From NCBI RefSeq assembly GCF_023715155.1, contig NZ_JAMBNQ010000046.1, forward strand, positions 1 to 34,379: a DNA stretch of 34,379 nucleotides, in the 5' to 3' direction. Below the pieces are notes generated by a model. That model was not told the DNA's origin, searched no databases, and was given only the letters and a program-made list of their open reading frames with translations. Position numbers and translations under genes: made by a program. This DNA is from Neobacillus mesonae (GTDB taxonomy: Bacteria; Bacillota; Bacilli; Bacillales; Cytobacillaceae). Below are positions 15,984 through 24,034 of this stretch, piece by piece; position 1 is the stretch's first letter, and each line of letters starts with the position of its first letter.

Positions 15984-16015
15984 TGTACTATTATTTGTAA
16001 TACAGTGTTATTATA
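15984..16015 (-). promoter_or_regulatory. Candidate GntR operator overlapping the operon promoter
   Basis: TGTACTA-N7-TAATACA (15984-16004) is an inverted repeat with 6 of 7 matching arm positions, 25 bp upstream of the GntR start codon. A perfect TATAAT (minus strand, 16015-16010) lies directly upstream of it, so the repeat would cover the transcription start. This fits autorepression. The -35 element is weak. Confidence 0.55.
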
Positions 16016-16055
16016 TCCTAGTCTTTTCCAAAAAGAAAGACTTATTTATAAAAAT

Positions 16056-16082
16056 AGGCATCGTCACATATGGACGATGCCT
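16056..16082 (-). terminator. Terminator after the YhfC-like gene
   Basis: AGGCATCGTC (16056-16065) and GACGATGCCT (16073-16082) are exact reverse complements around a 7-nt loop. On the minus strand ATTTTTAT follows. It begins within 6 bp of the stop codon at 16088. Confidence 0.75.
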
Positions 16083-16087
16083 TAAAC

Positions 16088-16872
16088 TTAAAACGATTCA
16101 TTTACCTCAGGAATCCAACTTTTGGATTTTTTTATAAATAAATAAGAGAAAATACCAATGACTGCGACATATAATTCAACCATCCATATGCTTGTTACGT
16201 GTCCTGTTTGAAAGAAAACAAGCGGAAAGTCGATAGCTGCATGAATCAATAATGCATAGATGACATAAGAAATTTTCCCTTTAATGACTGCCAGGAGTAC
16301 AAATAAACTTAAAGCAATTTGGATAAAGACAGCAAAGAATCGTTCCACACCAGCCCACAAATAAAAGGATGCCCCTTGGTTAAGAAGAGTTTCCTTCATG
16401 GAAGCCAGCTGGTCGCTAGGCAGTTGAGCGGCAAGCATGCTGTCGAAAGTGCCGGCATTTATCATAAAAGCAAAAAGAATATTTGGCACAAACATCATTA
16501 GCATTAAGACGACGGCTTCAATTCCTCCCCAGCCGACACCAAAGGAAATGCCGCCTTTATAGGTATGGAATTTTTTAAGCAGCCATGTAAATAATATAAA
16601 TCTGCCAAACTCTTCGAATAATCCAGCGGCCAATCCGCCATACAAGCCAAACCACCAGGGGTGATCCGCATAATTCGGGAAGCTTAAAATCACAACAGCA
16701 TGCAATATTTTTTCTAATACTGTGTAAAAACGATAAACCCGATACTTCCAATAATCAGCGGCTTTACAGCAATCCCGGTTCTCCTCCTATAAAACAAGAT
16801 TAAACCAGCAAACAAAATAAATGAAAAGATAATCGGGACAAACATTGATATGATTGTGGCAGTACTCACCAT
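16088..16872 (-). pseudogene. YhfC-family intramembrane metalloprotease-like gene, broken by a frameshift
   Basis: Two frames together form one polytopic protein of about 260 residues. The first (from ATG 16872, with GGGGGAG upstream) gives MVSTATIISMFVPIIFSF, an amphipathic loop and GSIGFIVFTQ before a premature TAG at about 16714. The next frame resumes at once as VLEKILHAVVILSFP and carries the family's GLFEEFGRFILF motif (two glutamates and an arginine, EExxR, as in CPBP/YhfC proteases), GVGWGGIEAVVL, and LIHAAIDFP with the conserved histidine. Family members are normally unbroken at this length. A one-base change near TTTTTACACAG would restore the frame. It could be a true pseudogene or a sequencing error; the site is not a clear slippery heptamer. 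Confidence 0.7.
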
Positions 16873-17003
16873 GGTAAACTCCCCCATTATTTCCAGCATT
16901 AATATGATATTGATACAATCGGGGTTACCTGTCAATTACTATTTTGTATTTTTTTACATTTTTTAAAGTAATGAAAAACATATTTCCTGCCTGCACATAA
17001 AAA

Positions 17004-17029
17004 TGCCTTTCATCTCTCGATAAAGGGCA
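17004..17029 (-). terminator. Terminator after the LemA/TPM operon
   Basis: TGCCTTT and AAAGGGCA (17004-17010 and 17022-17029) pair with one bulged base. On the minus strand the stem is followed by TTTTTAT. It lies 39 bp past the TPM gene's stop codon. Confidence 0.55.
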
Positions 17030-17067
17030 AACCTTGCATTATTTATAAATGTCTTTCACGAACGGTT

Positions 17068-17829
17068 TTACCATCCCCGTCCGGCACCTCCGCCGCCGGA
17101 CGAGCCGCCTCCGCCGCCTCTGGGACCGCCTCCGCCTCTTCCCCCTCGGGAGATAATGGACAACAGAAAATAGGTAAGTGTACCGCCAAAAAACTTAAAG
17201 TCCAGAAAAATGACGACAAAAATGATAATGATTAGAAGCCAGGAAGGAATCCCTAGTCCGTTATCCTGTTTCTGCACCGTTTGCGGTGACTGCTCTCCCT
17301 GCTGAAGTTCATCCCCTTTTATGCCATATTCATCAAGGACTTCATTTGCCAATACTTGATAGGTATTTAAAATCGCCTGATTAGGCTGCCCGTTTTTCAA
17401 AGCAGGCAGCGCATATTCATCAAGGATCCGGCCTGCTTTTCCATCAGGGATTCGTCCTTCAAGCCCGTAGCCGACTTCAATCCTGATTTTCTTTTCTTTC
17501 ATGGCTAAAACCAGGAGGACGCCATTGTTCTCCTTTTTATTTCCAAGCCCGTAGGTTCGAAATGCCTCGTTGGCATATTCTTCTATCGTACGATCACCTA
17601 TGGTTGGGACTGTCAGGACGGCAATCTGTGCCGTTGTTTGATTCTCAATGTTTCTTCCAAAGCTATTTAATTGACCTTTTTCCGTATCACTTAGAATATC
17701 GGCAAAATCTTGAACATAAATATCCCCGACAGGTTTTGGTATTTGAACATCCTCAGCAAGTGCATTCCCTGTACTAAAGAAAAAGGTAAAACACACCAAT
17801 AGAAGGCTGAAGATTTTTCTCATGTTCAT
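17068..17829 (-). CDS. TPM-domain membrane protein with Gly-rich tail (YgcG-like)
   Basis: The 253-residue product starts with a signal-peptide-like segment (MRKIFSLLLVCFTFFFSTGNALA). An extracytoplasmic TPM domain follows: VGDIYVQDFADILSDTEKGQLNSFGRNIENQTTAQIAVLTV, then YGLGNKKENNGVLLVLAMKEKKIRIEVGYGLEG and KAGRILDEYALPALK, with acidic positions typical of the family. A transmembrane helix (LLIIIIFVVIFLDFKFFGG) leads to a short tail rich in glycine and serine (RGGRGGGGPRGGGG...). Such proteins are usually paired with LemA, as here, where the TAATG overlap couples translation. The function of the pair is not settled; roles in envelope quality control or photosystem repair are known for other TPM proteins. 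Confidence 0.88.
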   Translation of the reverse strand: MNMRKIFSLLLVCFTFFFSTGNALAEDVQIPKPVGDIYVQDFADILSDTEKGQLNSFGRNIENQTTAQIAVLTVPTIGDRTIEEYANEAFRTYGLGNKKENNGVLLVLAMKEKKIRIEVGYGLEGRIPDGKAGRILDEYALPALKNGQPNQAILNTYQVLANEVLDEYGIKGDELQQGEQSPQTVQKQDNGLGIPSWLLIIIIFVVIFLDFKFFGGTLTYFLLSIISRGGRGGGGPRGGGGGSSGGGGAGRGW

Positions 17830-18404
17830 TAGCCATTGCCCCCAAAGTCAACCTTTGGAGCTTCTTGAGCTTTCGGGTCAGCTTTGAAATATTCTTTTTC
17901 CGTAAATCCGGTCATTCTGGCAATTAAAACTCCCGGGAAGTTCTTTATCTTTCGATTGTATTCGGCCACTTGATCATTGTAATCTTTCCGCGCTACAGCA
18001 ATACGATTTTCCGTCCCTGATAGTTCATCCATGAGCTGGGTAAATTGCTGGTCTGCTTTTAAGTTTGGATAATTTTCCACCACCACCAGCAAACGGCTTA
18101 AAGCACTTGATAATTCAGCATTTGCAGTTGCCTGTTCTTCAGGTGTTTTAGCACCAGCCATCCTTGCACGCGCATCGGAAATGGAAGTAATTACTTCTTT
18201 TTCATGTGAGGCATAGCCCTTTACGGTGCTGACTAAATTTGGAATTAAATCCATTCTCCGCTGCAGCTGATTTTCTATTTGAGCATGCGCCTGGTTTACG
18301 TTCTCCTCTAAATTGACAAAATTATTATAACTGGACTTAAGGCTTAGTCCCAAAACAACAATAACAGCGACTACAATGATAATGCCTAATAAGCCTTTTT
18401 TCAT
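17829..18404 (-). CDS. LemA-family protein
   Basis: A 191-residue protein with one N-terminal membrane helix (LLGIIIVVAVIVVLGLSL) followed by a long helical-bundle domain. The LemA hallmarks are SYNNFVNLEENVNQAHAQIENQLQRRMDLIPNLVSTVKGYASHEKEVITSISDARARM, and then LVVVENYPNLKADQQFTQLMDELSGTENRIAVARKDYNDQVAEYN. AAAGGAG precedes the ATG. It is encoded directly upstream of the TPM protein with a 1-nt overlap, the common LemA/TPM pairing. Function is not established beyond membrane association. Confidence 0.92.
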   Translation of the reverse strand: MKKGLLGIIIVVAVIVVLGLSLKSSYNNFVNLEENVNQAHAQIENQLQRRMDLIPNLVSTVKGYASHEKEVITSISDARARMAGAKTPEEQATANAELSSALSRLLVVVENYPNLKADQQFTQLMDELSGTENRIAVARKDYNDQVAEYNRKIKNFPGVLIARMTGFTEKEYFKADPKAQEAPKVDFGGNG

Positions 18405-18509
18405 ATAATCCGCACTCCTTTCTTAGCTATAGTATACATCACCGTCAAGATATCTTACCTTTTTTACATAGATATGTTAAATCCTTGATTTTGCGTTAAG
18501 ATCTGCATT

Positions 18510-19265
18510 TTACACTAAAATCTTAAAATGCTGTTCCTCCATTCCATCTCTTGAATGAACCCGCTCCAAGTACTGGATTTCATGATCGGCCAACAGCATC
18601 ACAGTCGAACTCCTTGTTCCGTAATCCTCGCTTTGAATAAACAGTGGTGAAAGCATTCTTTCCCATTCCAAGGAAACACCGGTATTTGGCAGAAGTTCAT
18701 CTGGTGCAGGGTCAGCACTTTGTAATAGCTTAAATAGTCTTGCTATCATTTCTGTCCGATTTTCCTGAACAATTTCTCCAAGCCCTTCTTTCCCTTTTTG
18801 TACTTTAGGCCATTCTGTATTTAATAAATGGTTGCTGATACCATATATTCCCGGCTCAAGCTTTTGCAGCTGTTGTCCGATATTAGAATAATAGTAAAGC
18901 TCATCAGCATTACCTGTTAATAAGTTATAGCCGGGATACTGACTTTTATTTTGCTCCAGTGTCTTCATATAATCCCGTACATCGCCTTTATATGTAAGGG
19001 CTCCCGACACCAATTCACCCCGTGAACGCTTCCCCACAGTTGTTTCATTAGGATCACGATAATTGGTCAAGGCTGCAAAACGGCCTTTCTTAGTGACTCC
19101 CATCCACGTGCCCATTTTTTCCAAATCCCGGCCGGCAAGGATTTCCGGCTGATCCTCCCAAAAGTGAGCGGGAGCTGTCGGCCTTTGATAAAATTCGTCC
19201 CGGTTTGCCGCCACAATTAACTTATAAACAGGATGTATATGATACGCAAATAAGATTAAACACAT
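18510..19265 (-). CDS. NRDE-family protein (TANGO2 homologue)
   Basis: A 251-residue protein starting MCLILFAYHIHPVYKLIVAANRDEFYQRPTAPAHFW, with the eponymous NRDE motif at about residues 21-24. It continues with EILAGRDLEKMGTWMGVTKKGRFAALTNYRDP and a late TRSSTVMLL segment. The Cys at position 2 resembles the N-terminal nucleophile of Ntn hydrolases, to which this group has been compared (known of the family; not demonstrated here). It is monocistronic, lying 105 bp upstream of LemA in the same direction. Biochemical function is unknown. Confidence 0.9.
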   Translation of the reverse strand: MCLILFAYHIHPVYKLIVAANRDEFYQRPTAPAHFWEDQPEILAGRDLEKMGTWMGVTKKGRFAALTNYRDPNETTVGKRSRGELVSGALTYKGDVRDYMKTLEQNKSQYPGYNLLTGNADELYYYSNIGQQLQKLEPGIYGISNHLLNTEWPKVQKGKEGLGEIVQENRTEMIARLFKLLQSADPAPDELLPNTGVSLEWERMLSPLFIQSEDYGTRSSTVMLLADHEIQYLERVHSRDGMEEQHFKILV

Positions 19266-19365
19266 TTATTTCACAGCCTTTTTCGTCGATTTATTCATTA
19301 TTTTATCATAGTACATCCTGTAAACTCTTATGATTAAACTCCCTGTTTTTATCCATTTCATAGAA

Positions 19366-20379
19366 TTATTCATTCATTTCCGCCAAAAAGCGGCAATAAG
19401 GAATAAGCCGTTTAGCGACTTGAAATTCCCGATTTTTTGCCCCCGGCCGCCAATTTACCTCAAACAGCCATAGCTTTTGTTGATGATCAATCCCTACATC
19501 AATCCCCAGCTCATCAAACGGATTTTCATAGAGGGTATCTAGATGAGCAGCAAATGATAAAGCGAATGTCTCTAAATTTTTCTTCATTTTCCTGTAGTCC
19601 TGCTGGAATTCATCCTTGAGAAAAGGAATAAGTTCCCCGCGGTAGCCGCCGCTCGAAATATTGCTGACCATCCTCGTATTCCCGCTGATACGCGGATAAA
19701 TGAGGGTGATTTCCCATTGGCCGTTTCCATTTTTTTGAACATGGAGTCTAAAGTCGTAAGTTAATCCAGATTTCGTCTTACATTCGATATAAGGCTGCAG
19801 CAGATACCTTTGTTCTTCAAGAGGCTGTGAAATGGCAGCGGTCAGTTCCTTCTTATCAAAAACATGTGTGATGGACCCGTCTGTCCACTGATATCCTTCA
19901 TTTGTTTTTTTTATAAAGAAGATTCTTCTCCCGCGGTTTCCAGAAACAGGTTTCATGACAGCAGCATGATGAGATTCTAAAAAGGAGAGGAGATCATTAG
20001 AATGTTGAATGGTTTTTGAAGGAATCAAATATGAAGCAAATGTTTCAGCCTTTTTTACCTTGTTATAGACTTTATACTTGTTTCCAACCGAAAAACTCGT
20101 AAAGACTGCTGTCGTTTTCAGTCTCCTTAAAATTAAAGAATGTTCTTCATTTTTCGGATTACAGCTGTTTATAATGACTTTAGGAATTTTCTTTTCTGTT
20201 TGGACCCATTCTCCCTTTTCATAAATCCATCCGTTCACGATTTCTCCCTCAAAGTCTATATCGTTAAAGGTAAAATAAATAAAATCAATTCCTTCCATTT
20301 TGGCAACAGCCGCAAATGGATAGGCTTTCTTGACCATATCAGGATGCTTTCGATGGTGCAGCATACCGATAAGCACCAT
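19366..20379 (-). CDS. YheC/YheD-family spore-coat-associated ATP-grasp protein
   Basis: A 337-residue protein with the YheC/D layout: an N-terminal Rossmann-like part (GMLHHRKHPDMVKKAYPFAAVAKMEGIDFIYF, then KVIINS), and an ATP-grasp core including AAVMKPVSGNRGRRIFFI, LLQPYIECKTKSGLTYDFRLHVQKN, a flexible glycine loop ISSGGYRGELIPF and the metal-binding LGIDVGIDHQQKLWLFEVNWRPG. YheC and YheD localise to the B. subtilis forespore surface; the family is assumed to ligate amino acids or other carboxylates. The start has AAGGAAGTG upstream. It is the second gene after another ATP-grasp gene (12-bp gap), so the two are co-transcribed. Confidence 0.88.
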   Translation of the reverse strand: MVLIGMLHHRKHPDMVKKAYPFAAVAKMEGIDFIYFTFNDIDFEGEIVNGWIYEKGEWVQTEKKIPKVIINSCNPKNEEHSLILRRLKTTAVFTSFSVGNKYKVYNKVKKAETFASYLIPSKTIQHSNDLLSFLESHHAAVMKPVSGNRGRRIFFIKKTNEGYQWTDGSITHVFDKKELTAAISQPLEEQRYLLQPYIECKTKSGLTYDFRLHVQKNGNGQWEITLIYPRISGNTRMVSNISSGGYRGELIPFLKDEFQQDYRKMKKNLETFALSFAAHLDTLYENPFDELGIDVGIDHQQKLWLFEVNWRPGAKNREFQVAKRLIPYCRFLAEMNE

Positions 20380-20391
20380 AACATCACTTCC

Positions 20392-21627
20392 TTAAAGAGG
20401 GTCTAAATAAAATTTTATTTCATTCGCTGCTTTGGATGCAATTTCCTCTGCCTTTTCAGCACTATCTGCAACAGCAATGACGTAGGCATAGCGGTCACCC
20501 AGCGATTGAGGTTTTCTCAAGATTGCCCCTTTCCGCGGCTTTACAAATACCACTTTCACGCCTTCATGTTTTAAAGCTCGATTCTTACCTGTTACCTTCA
20601 TTAATTTTCCTTTTTTTTGAATCGTAAGGTATTTAGCATAAACATATTTTTTAATCGTTTTATCTAAATGAGGTTCCATACCTAAAAATAATTTGATGGT
20701 TTCCTTGACCAGGTTCATCCCTGTTCCTTCCTCAATGATTCGATTCATCGCACCGCCGGACATCCGCGGATTCATTTCAATCAACTTCCATATACCATTG
20801 ATATTTCGCATTTCCAGATGGCATGTACCGTTTACCATGTTAAGCTGCTGGATGATGCTGGATACTGCAGTGTGTAATGATACATACGCCTCTAAATTTA
20901 ATATTGCCGGATAACTATACCCCGTTATGATAAAGCGGGTTCCATTTAATATTTCCTGTTCAATGACTGCAATAATAGACATTTCTCCTTTTACGACCAT
21001 TACTTCAATTAAGTATTGCGGCCCATCCAGATATTCCTCTATCAACACTTTTTGGTTCGGATTCTTTTTCTTCAAATAATGTAAACCTTCTTTTAATCCC
21101 TCCATTGATTTAACTGGCAATACATCTTTTGAGCCATTGGAGACAGGGGATTTTAAGACAAGTGGGAAAGATTCATTAAATTTCTTAATCACCTCGTCAA
21201 TAGATTCATCAAAATGATAAACTGCATGTTTTGGGGAAACCGGGAGATTTTTTAAATGTTCCCGGACAAGCGTTTTTTCCTCCATGATCGCCAATGCCTC
21301 GATAGATAATTGAACCAATCCCAGTTCTTCCGAAAGGCTGGCAGCAAAGGCGACAAATGGATCAATGAAACTAATGACCGCTTTTATCTCACTTTTTTCC
21401 TGCACCAAATCAGAAATAATGGAAAGAACTTTTCCCTTGTCTAATAAATTCTCGACATACACCATTCTATGAACCTCAGGAAATTCTCTTCTTTGTCTGA
21501 TAAAACGTTTCCGATTCGTTAACAGCACTGTAAAATAACCCATTTCTGTTGATGTGGTCAGGGCTTCCCTGCTCGTTCCAGATTTATTACTTCCTATAAA
21601 AACGATGGTTTGCATAAAGCCATTCAT
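20392..21627 (-). CDS. ATP-grasp domain protein (carboxylate-amine ligase-like)
   Basis: About 411 residues. An N-terminal nucleotide-fold part (TIVFIGSNKSGTSREAL) precedes an ATP-grasp core: SFPLVLKSPVSNGSKDVLPV, VLIEEYLDGPQYLIEVMVVKGE, then CHLEMRNINGIWKLIEMNPRMSGGAMNRIIEEGTGMNLV. This last part carries the Glu, Asn and Arg residues that bind Mg-ATP in carbamoyl-phosphate-synthase- and D-Ala-D-Ala-ligase-type enzymes, and a C-terminal lid-like domain follows. The likely reaction is ATP-dependent amide or peptide bond formation; substrates are unknown. The start may instead be ATG 21615, with AGGG upstream. It sits before a YheC/YheD gene, so a spore-envelope role is plausible. Confidence 0.8.
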   Translation of the reverse strand: MNGFMQTIVFIGSNKSGTSREALTTSTEMGYFTVLLTNRKRFIRQRREFPEVHRMVYVENLLDKGKVLSIISDLVQEKSEIKAVISFIDPFVAFAASLSEELGLVQLSIEALAIMEEKTLVREHLKNLPVSPKHAVYHFDESIDEVIKKFNESFPLVLKSPVSNGSKDVLPVKSMEGLKEGLHYLKKKNPNQKVLIEEYLDGPQYLIEVMVVKGEMSIIAVIEQEILNGTRFIITGYSYPAILNLEAYVSLHTAVSSIIQQLNMVNGTCHLEMRNINGIWKLIEMNPRMSGGAMNRIIEEGTGMNLVKETIKLFLGMEPHLDKTIKKYVYAKYLTIQKKGKLMKVTGKNRALKHEGVKVVFVKPRKGAILRKPQSLGDRYAYVIAVADSAEKAEEIASKAANEIKFYLDPL

Positions 21628-22340
21628 CCCTACTTTACAGATTTAAAGAAAAAATGCTCTATCCTAACGTATGTTATCGGGAATAGGATTGACACTTAAG
21701 AAATGCAAGGGTGCACTGGTCATAATTTTTGTAATTATAAGAAGAGATGCGTTTTTTTCTTTAATGACCTTTTAAGGCAAGTTGATATCGATAACTCTAT
21801 GCAACCTCTATAAGAAATCATGGACATGACAATATATTCTTTGTAAACAATTTATGGAATATGGGCTGTCAAATTTTAAAGTATTGAACCATTCTCGATT
21901 TTTAATATTTCCAATTTCTGTTATCATCAAGCAGGGAATTTTCATTATAATAAGAATATTATTAATCGATATTTAGCTCTCAATTCCTCTTCTTTTGCAT
22001 CTTCACTTACTTAAACTACCTTGGTCTTCTTTTGTTACATAAGGTTAATTCACTCCACGAAATAACTCTGCAAGATTAATAGTAATTAATTAATAATTAC
22101 GTCTTAGCTGTTTGTTCCATAAGGTAAAAATATGGTATTTACCCGATTTACCAAAAGTCCTTTTACCCACAGTGCTAAAATATACCAAGTTTAAGTGGAT
22201 TAAACCAATGGTTTGGTTCCCATCCTGTAAATATTTAGGTACAATTTACTATTTTATTTGTAAAAAGCACATAAAATGGAACCACCTTTCTAAAAGTAAC
22301 ATAATTTTATAACAACAATATTTTGGAAAGGAATGTACTC
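21628..22340. other. Non-coding region between the divergent ATP-grasp and sps operons
   Basis: About 700 bp of AT-rich DNA with no convincing gene; a 66-residue frame at 22112-22312 has no ribosome binding site or recognisable content. Two promoter-like matches lie here. One is CATACGTTA on the minus strand (21673-21665), about 40 bp before the ATP-grasp gene. The other is CATAAGGTA on the plus strand. Otherwise I see no repeats, tRNA or riboswitch-like structure. Confidence 0.6.
22099..22126 (+). promoter_or_regulatory. Candidate sigma-K-type promoter of spsIJKL
   Basis: AC at 22099-22100, 17 nt, then CATAAGGTA at 22118-22126 matches the mother-cell sigma-K pattern (AC ... CATANNNTA). The transcript would have a leader of about 205 nt. 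In B. subtilis the sps operon is controlled by sigma-K. Short consensus, so weak evidence. Confidence 0.35.
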
Positions 22341-23078
22341 ATGAAAGCAGTTATCCTAGCTGGAGGAAATGGTACTCGTTTAGGGCCGATAACTAAAGTT
22401 ATCAACAAGCATTTACTTCCTGTTGGTTCTTATCCAATGATATATTGGCCGCTAATAAAATTAAAAAAAGCAGGGTTAACGGAAATTTTAATTGTTACCA
22501 ATAAGGAAGATTTGGCTTCTTTTATTAAATTATTAGGAACCGGGAAAGAATTAGGAGTTAACATAACTTATAGAATTCAAGAAGATCAGGGCAGTGGTAT
22601 AGCTAATGCTATTAACTGTGCAAGAGATTTTGTTGACAACCAGTTTATTGTTTTATTAGGAGATAACCTATTTTCCGATCATTTACATCCCTATATTGAG
22701 GAATTTATAAAAGGTTCACACAAAGCGATGGTGCTTTTAAAAGAGGTAGCAGACCCAAAAAGATATGGAGTAGCCGAACTGGATGAAGCCAATCAGTCTA
22801 TTCAGGCAATTATCGAAAAGCCTGAAAATCCCCCGTCAAAATATTGCGTAACAGGCATATACTTCTATAATAAACACGTATTTGAATTAATCGATTTACT
22901 AAAGCCATCCAGCCGGGGAGAATTAGAAATTACCGATTTAAACAATCTATATATATATCATGAAGAACTACACTATGAAATCCTGAAAGACTGGTGGCTG
23001 GACGCGGGTACTCACGATGCCTTATTTGAAGCAAATAAATATTTTTATAAAAAGAGCATAGATCCAGAGGTGAAGTAG
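22341..23078 (+). CDS. spsI: Glucose-1-phosphate thymidylyltransferase, SpsI-like
   Basis: A 245-residue short RmlA-type nucleotidyltransferase. The N-terminal pyrophosphorylase signature MKAVILAGGNGTRLGPITKVINKHLLPVGSYPMIYWPL carries the GGxGTR loop and the catalytic lysine region. Further motifs are VLLGDNLF with its metal-binding Asp, GVAELDE and EKP, GIYFYN, and DWWLDAGTHDALFEAN. It forms dTDP-glucose from glucose-1-phosphate and dTTP, the first step of dTDP-L-rhamnose synthesis. Start ATG 22341 has GGAAAGGA about 8 nt upstream. It is the first gene of a four-gene operon equal to spsIJKL of the B. subtilis spore polysaccharide locus. Confidence 0.93.
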   Translation: MKAVILAGGNGTRLGPITKVINKHLLPVGSYPMIYWPLIKLKKAGLTEILIVTNKEDLASFIKLLGTGKELGVNITYRIQEDQGSGIANAINCARDFVDNQFIVLLGDNLFSDHLHPYIEEFIKGSHKAMVLLKEVADPKRYGVAELDEANQSIQAIIEKPENPPSKYCVTGIYFYNKHVFELIDLLKPSSRGELEITDLNNLYIYHEELHYEILKDWWLDAGTHDALFEANKYFYKKSIDPEVK

Positions 23079-23079
23079 A

Positions 23080-24030
23080 GTGCAAAAAAACATTTTAGTT
23101 ACAGGCGGCGCAGGATTTATTGGCTCTAACTTTATTTCATATATGTTAAAAAATTCAGCCTATGACATTACAAATGTTGATAAATTAACTTATGCCGGAG
23201 ACATTCAAAATACAAAAGACTTTCTAACAAACAAAAGATATCGTTTTTTTAAAGCTGATATCGCTGACAAAGATCAGCTTAAAATCGTATTCGATCGTAA
23301 ATACGAAGCAATTATCAACTTTGCTGCTGAAACACATGTTGATCGTAGTATCGTAAGTGCTGAACCATTTATAATGGCAAATGTAACTGGAACGTTGAAC
23401 CTCTTACATTTCATATTACAGGAAAAGGCAGCTAAGCTTATTCAAATTTCCACCGATGAAGTTTATGGTTCTCTTGCCGAGGACGAACCAGCCTTTACGG
23501 AAATGTCATCTATTTCCCCAAACAATCCATACTCAGCAAGCAAAGCTTCGGCCGATTTACTTGTCCGCTCCTATTATCAAACATATAAATTGCCGGTTAT
23601 GATTACACGTTGTAGTAACAATTATGGCCCACATCAGCATCCTGAAAAATTCATTCCAAAAATCATCACGCACGCCTTACAGAATAAGGAAATTCCTCTA
23701 TATGGAGATGGACAAAATATCCGTGACTGGCTATATGTTGAAGATCATTGCAGTGCAATTCACCTAGTTCTTGATCATGGAACCCCAGGTGAAGTATTTA
23801 ATATCGGGGGAGCATGTGAAAAGACAAATAAAGAAGTGATACTTCATATCTTAGATTTACTTGGGAAACCAAAGGATTTAATCCATCATGTTACTGATCG
23901 AAAGGGTCATGACCGGCGCTATTCCATTCATTTTGAAAAAATTCATACTCAATTCGGATGGAGGCCGACCGTCACATTTGATGAAGGAATCAAAAAAACT
24001 ATTAATTGGTATAAACATAAGTGGGGATGA
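23080..24030 (+). CDS. spsJ: dTDP-glucose 4,6-dehydratase, SpsJ-like
   Basis: A 316-residue short-chain dehydrogenase/reductase. The NAD-binding GGAGFIGSNF and the DKLTYAGDIQN pair are classic RmlB features. Catalytic residues are in STDEVYGSL (Thr, Asp, Glu) and the YSASKASADLLV YxxxK motif, with NNYGPHQHPEKFIPKII and GDGQNIRDWLYVEDHC downstream. It converts dTDP-glucose to dTDP-4-keto-6-deoxyglucose. It starts at GTG 23080, one base after the spsI-like stop codon, so translation is coupled. Confidence 0.95.
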   Translation: MQKNILVTGGAGFIGSNFISYMLKNSAYDITNVDKLTYAGDIQNTKDFLTNKRYRFFKADIADKDQLKIVFDRKYEAIINFAAETHVDRSIVSAEPFIMANVTGTLNLLHFILQEKAAKLIQISTDEVYGSLAEDEPAFTEMSSISPNNPYSASKASADLLVRSYYQTYKLPVMITRCSNNYGPHQHPEKFIPKIITHALQNKEIPLYGDGQNIRDWLYVEDHCSAIHLVLDHGTPGEVFNIGGACEKTNKEVILHILDLLGKPKDLIHHVTDRKGHDRRYSIHFEKIHTQFGWRPTVTFDEGIKKTINWYKHKWG

Positions 24031-24034
24031 TTAG

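Noticed and set aside
16714..16735. Programmed ribosomal frameshift in the YhfC-like gene
   Set aside because: The sequence near the break does not form an X XXY YYZ slippery heptamer in the zero frame and no downstream stimulatory hairpin is evident; mutation or error is simpler.
22112..22312. 66-residue frame upstream of spsI-like gene
   Set aside because: No ribosome binding site, biased AT-rich composition and no recognisable content; it probably lies in the operon leader.
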